Assembly: GCA_013397695.1 (NCBI GenBank)
Contig: VYZI01000985.1
Span: forward strand, 1-64,000
Source: Centropus unirufus
Lineage: Eukaryota > Chordata > Aves > Cuculiformes > Centropidae
Direction of reading: 5' to 3'
Length of the DNA stretch: 64,000 nucleotides
The position numbers were made by a program, and so were the translations under genes. The number at the start of each line of letters is the position of its first letter. Positions within the stretch are counted from its first letter, which is position 1. Shown here piece after piece: positions 1 to 11,203 of the stretch. The notes under the pieces are model-generated. The model worked only from the letters and a program-made list of their open reading frames with translations, did not search any database and was not told the DNA's origin.

Positions 1-519
1 TTTTTATTTCTTAAAATAGCTTTTCTAAAAGCTCCTTACTTTTACAAAGTAGAATTTGAGCTCTTTTGATGATTTTTTTGCTAAATTCCCTATGCCCCCC
101 TTTGTGGTAAAACAACAGGGGAATTTAAAGGCTGAGGAAGAATGCAATACGTTTCCAAATACTGGAATAGAAGCCTCAGTGCAGTTTTCAGTAATGATGT
201 CCGGAGGGGGACAATGCCACTGTTTGATAATCACCTACAAGCAACGTGGTTGGGGGAAAGCCATGGGAGAACAATAATGTCTAGAAGCCAATGCTGTGGT
301 GCACCTCTAAAAAATTAAAAAAACGGGGTTATATCAAGCGAGGAATTATCGGTAGTGAAAAAAAAATCAATAGTCTTGTATAAGACTGGGTAATCAACTC
401 TAGATGATTGCGCAAACTGTTGACTGCCTGTTGCAGAGAAAGATTAATTCAAAACTAGAGGGAGGGATACTTAGCATATTGGAGAAATGTTGTGTTAATC
501 ATATGATTGGAAGTTAAAA
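1..519. other. Unassigned AT-rich DNA
   Basis: I see no gene, repeat family or RNA gene here; short open frames on both strands lack splice or start context. Confidence 0.6.
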
Positions 520-1058
520 GGACTGGCAATGTGCCCTCGCAGCCCAGAGAGCCAACCGTGCCCTGGGCTCCATCCAAAGCAGTAGGAGCAGCAGGCTGAG
601 AGAAGGAATCCTACCCCTCTGCTTCACTCTGGTGAGACCTTCACTTGGAGTCCTGCATTCAGTTCTGGAGTCCTCGGCACAGGGAGGACCTGGAGCTGTT
701 GGAGCGAGGCCAGAGGAAGTCACAAAGATGATCCAAGGGCTGGAGAACCTCCTGTGTGAGGCCAGGCTGAGAGTTGGAGTTGTTCATCCAGGGATAGGAT
801 GAAGGGGAATGGTTATAAACTAAAAGGGGCAATTTTGAGGTGAGATCTTAGAAACAGATGTTTTCATGTGAGGATGATGAAGCACTGGCCCAGGTTGCCC
901 AGAAAAGTGGTGGCTGCCCCAACCCTGGAGGTGTTCAAGGCCAGGTTGGATGGAGCTTTGAGAAACTTGATTCAGTGGGAGGTGTCCCTGCCCATAGCAG
1001 TTGGACCTGGATGATCTTTACGGACCCTTCCAACCCAAAACATTCTATGCGTCTATGA
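520..1058 (+). mobile_element. CR1 LINE 3' fragment
   Basis: Sense-strand CR1 tail with GCCCTGGGCTCCATCC, GGTGTTCAAGGCCAGGTTGG and CCTTCCAACCC near the 3' end. 5'-truncated, as is usual for CR1. Open frames in it are remnants. Confidence 0.85.
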
Positions 1059-1837
1059 AAATTTCACATGATAGTTCCAGTAATTTTTTCCAAATGAAAA
1101 ATCGACAACCAACACAATTGTCATTTATATATATATATAAATGTTGTAGAACAACATGATTTTCACATGTTGCTTGTAGGTGGGAAGAAACACTACCTTT
1201 GCTCTCACTGATGTAGTACTTGAAGAGAGGAAGTACCTTTCATGGGATGTAGTGAAAGAGGCACACTATGCCCATATTGTTACAGAATTGACTACCCAAG
1301 AAGATGATTTATAGTGTTGTGCAAGGTGTTTTCAGCTCCTATTTGATGTGACTTGCCTGTACCTGTTGACATTCCTCAGCTTGGAAGGCTGGGTGGATAT
1401 TTGTCTTGTACAAATTGTAATAACCAGTTTTTTCCAACTGCTAATGTGGACAAAGTTTTCTATAAAAGATATATAGTGAGACTATGCAGAGTGTGGACAC
1501 AGTCTATAAGCTCCATGCACAGGAAATCCTGACTGGTTGCTTCATCTCTTGAAATTCACAGTTCCTGTCCCGCAAAAAAGAGAGGGTGCACTGGCATATA
1601 ATTAAGAATATCCCTCTCCTTTTCTTTCTTTCCAGGGGGTGTGTGCAGTCACTGTGGATGCTGTCACAAGTACCTCTCAAGATTTTCTTTAACATGAGTG
1701 ATTTCAGGTTTTGCTGCACTTCCCTATCGTTGCCACTGGTGTGATCACAGCATAATTACTACCCTTATAAAGTTGGGTAGCAATGCTGCCTCATGTTAAC
1801 GATGAGCCAACAATGAACCCTCATGGCCAAGAAGAGT
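1059..1837. other. Unassigned DNA between CR1 copies
   Basis: Holds a short (AT)n run at about 1127-1139 and nothing else I can name. Confidence 0.6.
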
Positions 1838-2445
1838 GTAGAAAACAGGTCAAGGGAGGTTCTCCTCCCACTCTACTCTGCCCTAGAAAGGCTCCATCTG
1901 GAGTATTGTGTCCAGTTCTGGAGTATTGTGTCCAGTTCTGGAGTACTGTGTCCAGTTCTGGAGTCCCCAGCTCAAGAAAGGCAAGGAATTGCCAGAGAGA
2001 GCCTAGTGGTGGCTACAGAGGTGCTGTGGGGACTGGAGCATCCCTATTACAAGGAGAGGCAGAGATACCTGGGTCTGTTTAGCCTGGAAAACAGAAGAGT
2101 GAAAGAGGACCTTATCAATGCTTATAAATTTCTAAGGGGTAGGTGTCAAAAGGATGGGCCCAGAATTTTCTCTGCGGTGCCCAAGGACAGGACAAGGGGC
2201 AGTGGGCACAAACTGGAGCATGGGAAGTTCCAACTCAACATGAGGAAAAACTTCTTTACTATGAGGGTGGCAGAGCACTGGAACAGGCTGCCCAGGGAGG
2301 CTGTGGAACCTCCCACCCTGGAGATACTCAAAACCTTCATGGGTGTGTAGGCCTCCTGTAGGTGACCCTGCTTTAGCAAGGGGGTTGGACTGGATGAGGT
2401 CCAGAGGTCCCTTCCACCCACTACCACCCTGGGATTCTCTGAATC
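1838..2445 (+). mobile_element. CR1 LINE 3' fragment with internal triplication
   Basis: CR1 tail with GAGCACTGGAACAGGCTGCC and CCCTTCCACCC. It contains three head-to-tail 20-bp units at 1901-1960. The 175-codon open frame over it is a CR1 remnant. Confidence 0.85.
1901..1960 (+). repeat. Three 20-bp tandem repeats inside CR1
   Basis: The unit GAGTATTGTGTCCAGTTCTG occurs three times without gaps; the third copy has one T-to-C change. Normal CR1 has this segment once, so it is a local slippage expansion. Confidence 0.9.
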
Positions 2446-2973
2446 TGTCAAGCCTCTCTGCTGCCTTTCCCTCACCAGTGAGAACCAGGTTTCTCTTTCT
2501 ATACTATATCATTTGAGACTGTTTTTGTTCCTTTCCTTTCATAATTCCAAAGTCTTTTTTTTTTGCTTTTGCTAAAACACGTTTAGTCTTCCTAGGTTGT
2601 TTCTTTGGCCCTTTCCAAGCACTGTCTTCATCAGACCACCACCTTCTGAAGTTCAGGAAAGGAAGTAGCTATTGTTATGACACGTTTCTGGAAAACAAGA
2701 ACTAAGAAATTAAGAAGCATGCAATAATAACCCCTCTCTCCCTCAAAGACTGGCAGTGTGAAATGGAAATCAGCTGAGAATATTCCAGTATGAGCAGTTA
2801 ATGAACTGGATGTTGAGAGGCTGGTTTGGCAATGATCTGATAAAGGATAGTCTGGAAGATGCAACACTTTCTACGGGATTTCAGCTACTCTCTGACCTCT
2901 TGCGTAAAGAGGACAGCGCTATAGGTACCTTTACAAATATTCAGCCATAATTCATATCTGTGCTGGTTTGCAC
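2446..2973. other. Unassigned DNA between CR1 copies
   Basis: No recognisable feature; the 78-codon minus frame at 2631-2867 has no exon context. Confidence 0.55.
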
Positions 2974-3140
2974 AGAATCATAAAGGTTGGAAAAGACCTC
3001 TAAGCTCATCCAGTCCGACTGGCAGCCCAACACCACCGTGCCTACTAAACTATGTCCCAAAATACCACCTCTACATGTTTTTTAAGACTTCTAGGAAAGA
3101 AGACTCCACCACTTTCCTGGGCAGCTTGTTCCAATGCTAG
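2974..3140 (-). mobile_element. CR1 LINE 3' fragment
   Basis: Antisense CR1: AGAATCATAAAGGTTGGAAA, then the CACCACCGTGCC and TTGTTCCAATGC segments. About 170 bp of the 3' end. Confidence 0.85.
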
Positions 3141-4819
3141 GTTACATCAAGTAGCAGATGACAGAGTTTCTCTTGCTCTGGAAACAACTCAGACAAAAGA
3201 AGTTTTTATTTGATCTGGCTGTTTGATGGTAATGAGGTGAAAGTGCCAGAATCCTGCCTAAGAGACTAAAAAGACCCAAATTTTGAGACAGTGTAGTAAT
3301 CTCTCTTGGGTAAGCTATGGCCACATGAAGTGGAATCACCCACTCAAAGCAGATATCCGATTGCACTGGCCAGGGAGAGTCTAACTCTTAACAAGGACAG
3401 CTAACTGACATTAGACACTTAAAGAGAGGTATGATAAGTTTAGACTTAAATATTTGGCCTTGTAGGGAAAATGTAGAGAAATTCTGCTCACTGCAATTCT
3501 AAAATAAAATAAGAGTGTGTATTGACAAGGGGAGAGGGAGGAAGAAAGGGACTGGTAGGTCAGGACATCATTAAGTCAATGTAAACATCTGGGGACAAGC
3601 TTAACTCTAGTTTCAGCTCTTCATGTGACTGAGTTGGAAATACTTTAACTGTACCTCAGGTGTTTGGGTTTGTAGAGCAGTGGCGCTCTGAATGGAACAG
3701 GATAACATGAAGGAAAGTTATGCAAACTGATGAAACTTTCGGTTGCTGAATTTCCTACTTGCAATTCGAATGAGGGGGTGATGCTTCCTTTGGAAGTACG
3801 TGATCATGAACTTAATTTTATGTGTAGGTTTTATTAGAGGTGGTTATGCAAGTGTTTATAATGTCTTCCTTTTCTGCCTTCTATTGTAAGAGCAAGGTAA
3901 TTGCCATCATGCATTGTAAAGTTCATAAGTTCCCCATTAATGTTACACAGCAACTTTAAGCATGAGTACAAAGGTCTCCATAACCTTTGTGCCCAGCATC
4001 CTTCTCACCTTATCTTCCATGTACCCTATTAACAGTAAGAGAAGTTATTCCATGTTAACACATGGCAGGAAGCACATTGTTGGGCAAATGCCTGTTTTCT
4101 TTGCTGTGTTGCCTGGGTTGGAGAGAATCTTGAAAACTTAAGTCAGTTTGGGTACTGAACGATCTATTCTTCCCCACTTGCAGCACAGAGTAATACTCAC
4201 AGAATAGTGCACCACACAATATATATACTTTGCATATTTTGTTCTTCTCTTCCCTATTCTTGTGACACAGTGCTCATAGCATGGCTCAAATGACTTCCAA
4301 ATATGTTTTCAGTTTCCATGGCTCTGGGAAGCTTCTCCTTCATCTTGGCATTCTTGCCTGCCTTGCTCAGACATGCAGAGTCACGTACTTAGTGCCTCTT
4401 CAGCACTGAATTTGTGACAGTGAATTTCTGGTCTGATTTGGAGAGAAATATGGTCATCTTCTACTATGAAGAGCTGGTTGGAATGAAGTAAACAGGAACA
4501 ATGCAAGGTTTCTTAAGAGTTTAGGTTGTTAAAACTGGGGGAAAGCTGGTGGGAGAATGTTTCCGTGTGTTTCCATACAAGGGATAAAGGCGTCCACCCC
4601 ATCACTGTGTATGTTGCCATTCCCAAAACAGCTGTGCTAGCCAGAAAGGGTGTAACATGGTATGACAGAAAAGAGATAATATCACTCTTTCCAATCAGCA
4701 AGTCTGTGCTACAAATGTTGAGTCACACTGCAGCTTTTTGGGGGGCAGTAGACAAGATCCACTGTTATGAAAGAAGATGTTACATCATATGGAGATGTAA
4801 GGATACAATTCTGTCAATG
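3141..4819. other. Unassigned DNA between CR1 copies
   Basis: About 1.7 kb of unique-looking sequence. A 118-codon plus-strand frame starts at 4526 and runs partly into the following CR1; I recognise no protein in it. Confidence 0.55.
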
Positions 4820-5110
4820 ATGGGGACAGAATTTTTACCAAGGCTTGTTGTGACAAAAGAAGGAGTGATGGTTTTAAACTAAAGGAGGAGAGGTTTAAAC
4901 TGGATATAAGAAATATTTTCTTTTTCTATGCTGAGGGTGGTGAAACTGGTACAGGTTGCCCAGGCAGGTAGTGGATGCTCCATCCCTGGAGACATTCAAG
5001 ATGAGGCTGCATGAGGCTCTGTGCAACCTGATATGGTTAGAGATGACCCTGCTCCAGCAAGGGGTTTGGACTAGATGACCTATAAAGGTCCCTCCCAACC
5101 CAAAGGTCCC
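4820..5110 (+). mobile_element. CR1 LINE 3' fragment
   Basis: Sense CR1 with GGTTTTAAACTAAAGGAGGA, ACTGGTACAGGTTGCCCAGG and CTCCCAACCC. The terminal 8-bp repeats are lost. Confidence 0.8.
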
Positions 5111-5449
5111 TTCCACTCACACTGTAAAACCCCGCAGCTGTGTTTCAGCATGGGGATCGCTGCAAACACAGCAGCCATAGCACAACTCTCTATGTGACCA
5201 CCATGAGTGGTGAGCAGCAGCAAGTTATTGGGCATGAGCATAAGAAATCTTTCAGTCAGCATACAATGATTTGTATTTCTGCTGAACTTCCAGCTTTTCT
5301 TTGTCTCTTTACTGACCACCACAGGGTTATGGTTTTTGAATCTTCCAGAAATTTCTGCAGAAGAGCACAGAGAGAAAGACCTTTGCTGTGTCATTATCAA
5401 GAGGACCTCTCAACACAGTGCTTGTTAATTAATGGAACACACCTAAATG
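5111..5449. other. Unassigned DNA between CR1 copies
   Basis: Overlapping open frames of about 110 codons exist on both strands, which argues for chance rather than a gene. Confidence 0.5.
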
Positions 5450-5882
5450 AGAGCTGGAGCACCTGTCCTTTGAGGACAAGTTGAGAGAGTTGGGATTGTC
5501 CAGCCTGGAGAAGAAAAGACTCCAGGGACACCTTATAGCAGCCTTACAGTACTTAAAGAGGGCCAGCAGGAAAGCTGGGGAGGGGCTTTTTATCACAGAA
5601 TTCAAGGATAAGATGAAGGGAAATGTTTTTAATCTAAAGCAGGGTATGTTTAAACTGGATATGAGGAACAACTTTTTTAAGAAGCAAGCGGTGAAACACT
5701 GGAACAGGTTCCTCAGGGAGCTAGTGGATGCCCCATCCCTGGAAATATTCAAGGTCAGGTTGGATGGGGCTTTGAGCAAGCTGAAAGAGTTAAAGATGTC
5801 CCTGCTCCTGCAGCAGGCTTGGACTAGATTACTTGTAAATGTTCCTTTCAATCCAAACCATTCTATAATCCTCTGATTCTAT
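5450..5882 (+). mobile_element. CR1 LINE 3' fragment
   Basis: Sense CR1 from GAGCTGGAGCACCTGTCCTT to the decayed end CCATTCTATAATCCTCTGAT. The 131-codon open frame inside it (5481-5876) is the CR1 tail, not a host gene. Confidence 0.88.
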
Positions 5883-6459
5883 AAATAATGGGAAACATCT
5901 GGAAAGAATATAGTCAGCATCAGTTTTGTGCCACATCAGCTGTTCCACTGATACACTATTTATCAGAGCCTTGCTCCCCTGCATCTTTCCTAGACCAGTG
6001 TTCAGGGCCAGGAACAAAAAGCAGTGAAGAACTTCTAAAGATTTACTAAAGGTCCTTGTCAGCAGTGTTATTGCTCCAATAATGTGACTGCTGTGTGGCT
6101 CCACAGCAACTGTTTGGATTAAGCCGTGTGCCACTGGGCATCCCTTCATTAAAGCATCTTAAATTCATAGCAGAAAAGTGAGAGTTCGTGGTCATAAGTA
6201 GTTCTAGGAAGCAGGAACAGTTGCAATGCTTTGATCTGCAGAGGAACATGGATCAGCATGCTAGGATTAAGTTTTTATGCATGTGGTTAGCCACCTGTAA
6301 GGATTTTTGCAGTGTGCTTGTAATCAACTTCCATGAAAGCTGCAAAGAGTTTCAGAGATGTTTTATTATGCTTTTACATGAGTCCATGGCGCTTTACATT
6401 CATCAACTTGATCAATGACGAAGGAAAGTGATGGGGCATTTTCTCTTCTTTGTCTTCTT
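5883..6459. other. Unassigned DNA between CR1 copies
   Basis: Nothing recognised. Confidence 0.55.
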
Positions 6460-6670
6460 CTAGAATTTCTCTGGGCAACTGGTCCCACTGTCTCACCACT
6501 CTTATTGTGAAAAAAAAATAAAAAATAAAAAGATTCTTCCTTATATTCAATCTAACTCTACCATCTTTCAGTTTGAAAAATTGCCCCTTGTGTTGTCACT
6601 ATAGGCTTTGGTAAAATGTCTTGCTGCACCATTCTTACAAGTCCCCTTTGCATATTGAAAGGCCACGGAC
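6460..6670 (-). mobile_element. CR1 LINE fragment
   Basis: Antisense CR1 with GGCAACTGGTCCCACTGTCT and TTCTTCCTTATATTCAATCT, interrupted by an A-rich insertion around 6509-6530. Confidence 0.75.
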
Positions 6671-7607
6671 AACATTCTGGTGCAGTTGCTGATAGATACT
6701 TGGGTTCATAACACTGTGAAACGGAGTCAGCAAAGGGGCAGAAAGACTAAAGCACATTTTGGGTGTAAGCATCTAGCATGAAGCTGTACAGTGTTTTATC
6801 CATAGCATCAGCTTAGCTGAACAGCCCCACGCCCCTCACTAAAACACTAGGACTTTTTCAAGTCCCTACCGTGACAGTCTTTCCTTCTTGCTGTAAACTC
6901 CAAGAAGTAGAACTAATTGTACTTCTACTAATTCTACTTCTCATTCCTCTAACATGTTGCACCACACGAGCAAGAAGAGTAAGAATAGAAAAAGAAAGAA
7001 CAAGAGTTACAGGAGGAGAGTAATTACTTATGGATCCAACTTGCATTCTCCTCCTACACAGTGCATTTTCAGAAATCATGCTTTATTTTGTTTATTAATA
7101 TTTTGTTCTGGCTTACTGAGCTTAATCAGCATTTCTGCTTGGGTTTGTGCGTGTGTGTGCTGTTTTCAGAGGTCCCTCTTTATGGAGATTTTGGGGCTAG
7201 CTGCTCTGATTATATCCTTCAGTTATTTGTGTTAGTGAAATTCATAGCATCATCCATTACTGAAATTGCTACTGCTGCCTACACACCAGTAATGAAAGAG
7301 GAACCCATTATAAAGATATTACTGGCCTACAGTAACAAAGGAAGCAACCTAAGCAATCCACTGAATTGATTTTCTAGCAGTCCAAAATAGCAGAGGAAGG
7401 CAAAATGAATGCTTTTTATCAGGGAAATAGTTTTTCTTGTTATTTACCACAATTCAAAATATTTTTCAGAGGCAAATTGTTGCAAATATATTGGAAGTTT
7501 CCTCTTCTGCCCGGATAAAAGGACAGGCCTGTGACACCAAATAATGTATTGACAGAGAGGGACACACTGAGTCTGAAGTGTGGCAAGGATTACAAGCACC
7601 ACACAGC
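6671..7607. other. Unassigned DNA between CR1 copies
   Basis: Short overlapping open frames around 6954-7369 have no splice or family support. Confidence 0.55.
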
Positions 7608-7895
7608 CTTGATCATAGAATGGTTCGGCTTGGAAGGGATCCCAAAGCCCATCCAGTTCCACCCCCTGTCATGGGCAGAGACACCTCCCACTGGATCAGG
7701 TTGCTCCAAGCCTCATCCAACTTGGCCTCGAACGCCTCCAGGGATGGGTCAGCCATGAGTTCTCAGGGCAACCTGTCCCAGTGGCTCTCTACCCTCATAG
7801 GAAAATATTTCTTCCTAATATCTCATCTGAATCTCCCCTCTTTCAGCTCAAAACTGCTGCCCTTCATCCTATCCCTGCATTCCCTGCTAAAGTGA
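7608..7895 (-). mobile_element. CR1 LINE 3' fragment
   Basis: Antisense CR1 starting ATCATAGAATGGTTCGGCTT and running through the CACTGGATCAGGTTGCTCCA segment to CATTCCCTGCTAAAG. Confidence 0.88.
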
Positions 7896-9997
7896 AAAAC
7901 ATCACAGCAGAGACCTGCAATACTGGAAATGCCTAAGTTTAGCTTAATGGGGGTTCCAGTAAAAAACTGAGTAGCTGGCAACTTGATGTAATATCTGTGG
8001 TTCAGATTAATTAACTCTTGGTTACCGGACCTCTTGTTCCCTTCTAAACATACAATCACAATTATCATCAGCCCTTCTATTAGCATAATATCTACAGCAC
8101 TACCCCAAGTGCCACACAGCCCAGGTAATGGTCAAATCCTTCTCTGAATGGGTTTTGTGGCTCATTCCTGAGTAATTAAAGCTTCAGTTATCCAAAGATT
8201 TGACATACATCCACAAAAGGTCTCCCTAGGCTGGCTACCAGCTCTTAAAATCAAAAGTTCCAGAGAAGTTGGGTACGCCCCCCAAAGTCACCAGGTTCTC
8301 TGGGCTATGTGGTACTTTTCACTCAAGTTCCCAAACAGCAATTTCTGAATCATGCACAGAAGCTGTTTGGGGTTTTTTTTAACCTCACCTGTAGCAGCCT
8401 AAGGGCACACACCTGTCTCACCCAGTTAAGCAGCTTCCTCAGGGCAGCTAAGGGGCTGGGTGCTCAGGGTACTAAAAAACTTAGGAGAAAAAAAACCAAA
8501 ACAACACTTTTCTCTGCCTGTTTTGCTGATCCACTGGTGGCTGCAGGTTTACATCAAAGATGACTGGGAAAGGTGATTTTATTTTTTACTCAGCAACTTT
8601 TGATTCACTGAGAACTAAAATACAAAAGGCTTTGACCTTTTTTTCTCTTCTATATTGCTTGATTGCCTTGAGAATCCTCAGAAAGGTAGAGAACAAGACA
8701 AAAATGAGACTCTCAGTGATGTTGAAACTATTTAACTGTGTAGAATTTCAGGGTCAGAAAAAGCAGCCAAGGGGGGATGAACATAGGACAAGGGCTGCTG
8801 AATTCTTCCTCTGAATATTCAGTGTTGAGTGTAGGAGGGGTAATAATCTGCTGTACTCCCAAAGGTGTGGACTAGTGCACTGGAGATGGCTTATCTCAAA
8901 CGTTATGAAAACATGGTCTGTTAAAAAAGTACCAAAGGCGAGCCTAAAGGATGGCAAGGCCCAGGGAGGAGAAGGAAAAAATGCTTTCTAACTGCCTGCC
9001 GTGATGGGAAAAAAAGCAAAGAAACTGATTGAAGATAATGACTATTAAACTTCTTTTTAAGGCTTCTTATTTCATGGTGAGCTGAGAAGTCAGCTTCAGC
9101 CTTTTCACACATTCTTATAAGGGGAAGAACCCTAAACACTGTTTTAACAACTTAACTATGATAACTATAGGTGTTTCCTCCTCGCTATTTGGATCAGCAT
9201 TTCTAACTTGAAATGCAAACTGCAGAATTGTTATCAAGTGAGAACTTTACTGGCCCAAGTAGCTTCAAAAGTAAATGAGCACTGAGGAAAAAAGATGCAA
9301 GTAGATGTCTGAGAAGTGTTATAGGTGTATAAGAAATAATTTATATTAAATGCTGCAAACCATTAAGAGATAGTAACTCGAACTAACTTCAGCTTTGATC
9401 ACATCCTGACTGTGTGCTTCTCCATCTGGGTTGATGCCGATATCGGCTTTAACATATGTTTTTATATGGAATAAAGAAATCATTGGCTCGGTCATGGTTT
9501 TATATTTTCCTTCCTTTAAACTTTTCAAAGTTGACCATACATGATGTGAATGCCATGACTGCTTTGGAAAGGTAGGAAAAGCTGAACCAAGTTGCAATTA
9601 ATACTGCTTCCCTGGAGTTCCCAAGTCAATAGTTTATTCAATAATTTTGCAAACAATGAGGCAAGGGGAGGGGAAGAAAAAACAATTTCACAACCTACCA
9701 TTATAACCTGGTATAATATTAGTATGTGCCACCCCAGACATACCCAAGGTGAGAGAAGCATCAAATGCAGAGTTCCAAAAATATTATTACTATAAAGGGC
9801 TCTTTGGAGGCCTCTTCCTCCCTACTCTGCTCTTGCTGTGAATGCTGCAGAACTGGAAATACAGAAATATGAGGTTTCATCAGGTTCTAAATATAACACT
9901 GAGTTCTTAAGAAATAGGCATTTTTTTTTAATCAGGCATAAGAATGTGCATAACTCATGTTTCTTCCAAAGGGGTTCATGGGCTGTAATACCTAAAC
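7896..9997. other. Unassigned intergenic DNA
   Basis: About 2.1 kb free of recognisable CR1 or coding sequence; AT-rich with scattered T runs. Confidence 0.55.
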
Positions 9998-10358
9998 TAG
10001 AATCATTGAGGTTGGAAAAGACCTCCAAGATCAAGTCCAACCATGAGTCCAACACCACTGTGCCTGCTGAACCATGTCCCAAAGTGCCATGGCCACACAC
10101 TCTTTGAACCCCTCCAGGGATGGTGACTCTACCATTGCCCTGGAAAGCCTCTTCCAATGCTTCACCACCTTTTTGGTAAAGATATTCTTTCCTAGTATCC
10201 AATCTAACCTCCCCTAGTGCAACTTGAGGCGGTTTCCTCTTGTCTTATCACTTGTTACTTGGGAGAAGCGACCAGCATCCACCTTGCTACAACCTCCTTT
10301 CACGCGGTTGCAGAGAGTGACGAGGTCTCAGCCTCCTCTTTCCCACGCTAAGCAATCC
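9998..10358 (-). mobile_element. CR1 LINE 3' fragment
   Basis: Antisense CR1: AGAATCATTGAGGTTGGAAA, AACACCACTGTGCC, and the GACGAGGTCTCAGCC segment at the inner end. Confidence 0.87.
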
Positions 10359-10587
10359 CAAGGGGGCTGCAGGGTGATTGTATTTTTCTGGCTAATCAAA
10401 GGCATGTCTTAAGTGAAGTTTTTCCCTGCCTGCCGGAGCCCAGTAAGCCACTTTGGGGAATGGGATGAGCTCTCTGAGAATAACCCAGAGCACTTGGATA
10501 CCCCTTAGTGCTGGTACTGATGCTTCACCGACTTGGAGCACACAGCAGCTGCCAGAGCTGGGGCAGCAAAGGAATTGGGATCACTAA

Positions 10588-10815
10588 GGATGGCAAACGC
10601 CTCTGAGCTCATCCAGGCAATCCAGCCCCACCGTTCCCCCTAAACCACGTCCCAAAGCGCCACCTCTACAAGCTTTTTTAACCCCTGCAGGGATGGAGCA
10701 TCTACCACTGCCCTGGGCAGCCTCTTCCAATGCTTCACCACTCTTTCAGTAAAGAATACATCTATTTATTTTTTTTTCCGGATATCCAATCTAAACCTCC
10801 TTTGTTGCAACTTCA
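10588..10815 (-). mobile_element. CR1 LINE fragment abutting the FADS1-like promoter
   Basis: Antisense CR1 (GAGCTCATCCAGGC, CACCGTTCCCCCTAAACC, CCAATGCTTCACCACT). It ends about 185 bp before the desaturase start codon, so any upstream promoter elements would lie in transposon sequence. Confidence 0.82.
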
Positions 10816-10999
10816 GCAGTTTGGGGGAGCGGGAGGGCAACGCTCGGAGCCGCTGGAGCTTTGCCTGCATCCCATCCCCCGAGCCTCCCTGCCCACTCCC
10901 AGCCACGGGAAAAGGAGAAGGGCGGGGGTGCAGGCAAGGGCGTGTCCCAGCTTTATATCCCATGGCTGCAGCGGTGGGAAGGGGAGGGGAAAAAAAGGG
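10816..10999 (+). promoter_or_regulatory. FADS1-like: Probable proximal promoter of the FADS1-like gene
   Basis: GC-rich block directly before the start codon and directly after a CR1 fragment. A TATA-like tttatat lies at 10952-10958, about 45 bases before the ATG, which would leave a very short 5' UTR. The GC-rich character continues through exon 1 to about 11,350. The promoter is inferred from position and composition only. Confidence 0.4.
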
Positions 11000-11203
11000 A
11001 TGGCACCGCTGCAAGGGGATGGGGAGCCCGGAGAGAGCCCGGGGATGCGGCGCTTCACCTGGGAAGAGGTCGGGCAGAGGAACGGGAGGAACCGGGAGCG
11101 CTGGCTGGTGATCGAGAGGAAGGTGTACGACATCAGCCACTTCTGCCAGAGGCACCCGGGAGGGGCTCGGCTCCTGGTCAGCCACGCCGGGCAGGATGCC
11201 ACG
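11000..11203 (+). CDS. FADS1-like: FADS1-like exon 1 (residues 1-68)
   Basis: Start codon plus the first part of the cytochrome b5 domain: ERWLVIERKVYDI and the heme-binding RHPGG (H52). It ends at GCC ACG followed by gtgagg, phase 0. It is GC-rich, unlike the AT-rich later exons. The same frame stays open upstream into a CR1 copy, which is not taken as coding. Confidence 0.9.

Noticed and set aside
1823..2350. 175-codon open frame
   Set aside because: It is the CR1 3' tail with the 20-bp triplication; not a host gene.
5481..5876. 131-codon open frame
   Set aside because: CR1 tail; the mirror frame on the minus strand is equally long.
10730..10999. In-frame upstream extension of FADS1-like exon 1
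   Set aside because: Runs through the CR1 fragment and GC-rich promoter; the human FADS1 N-terminus aligns only from position 11,000.
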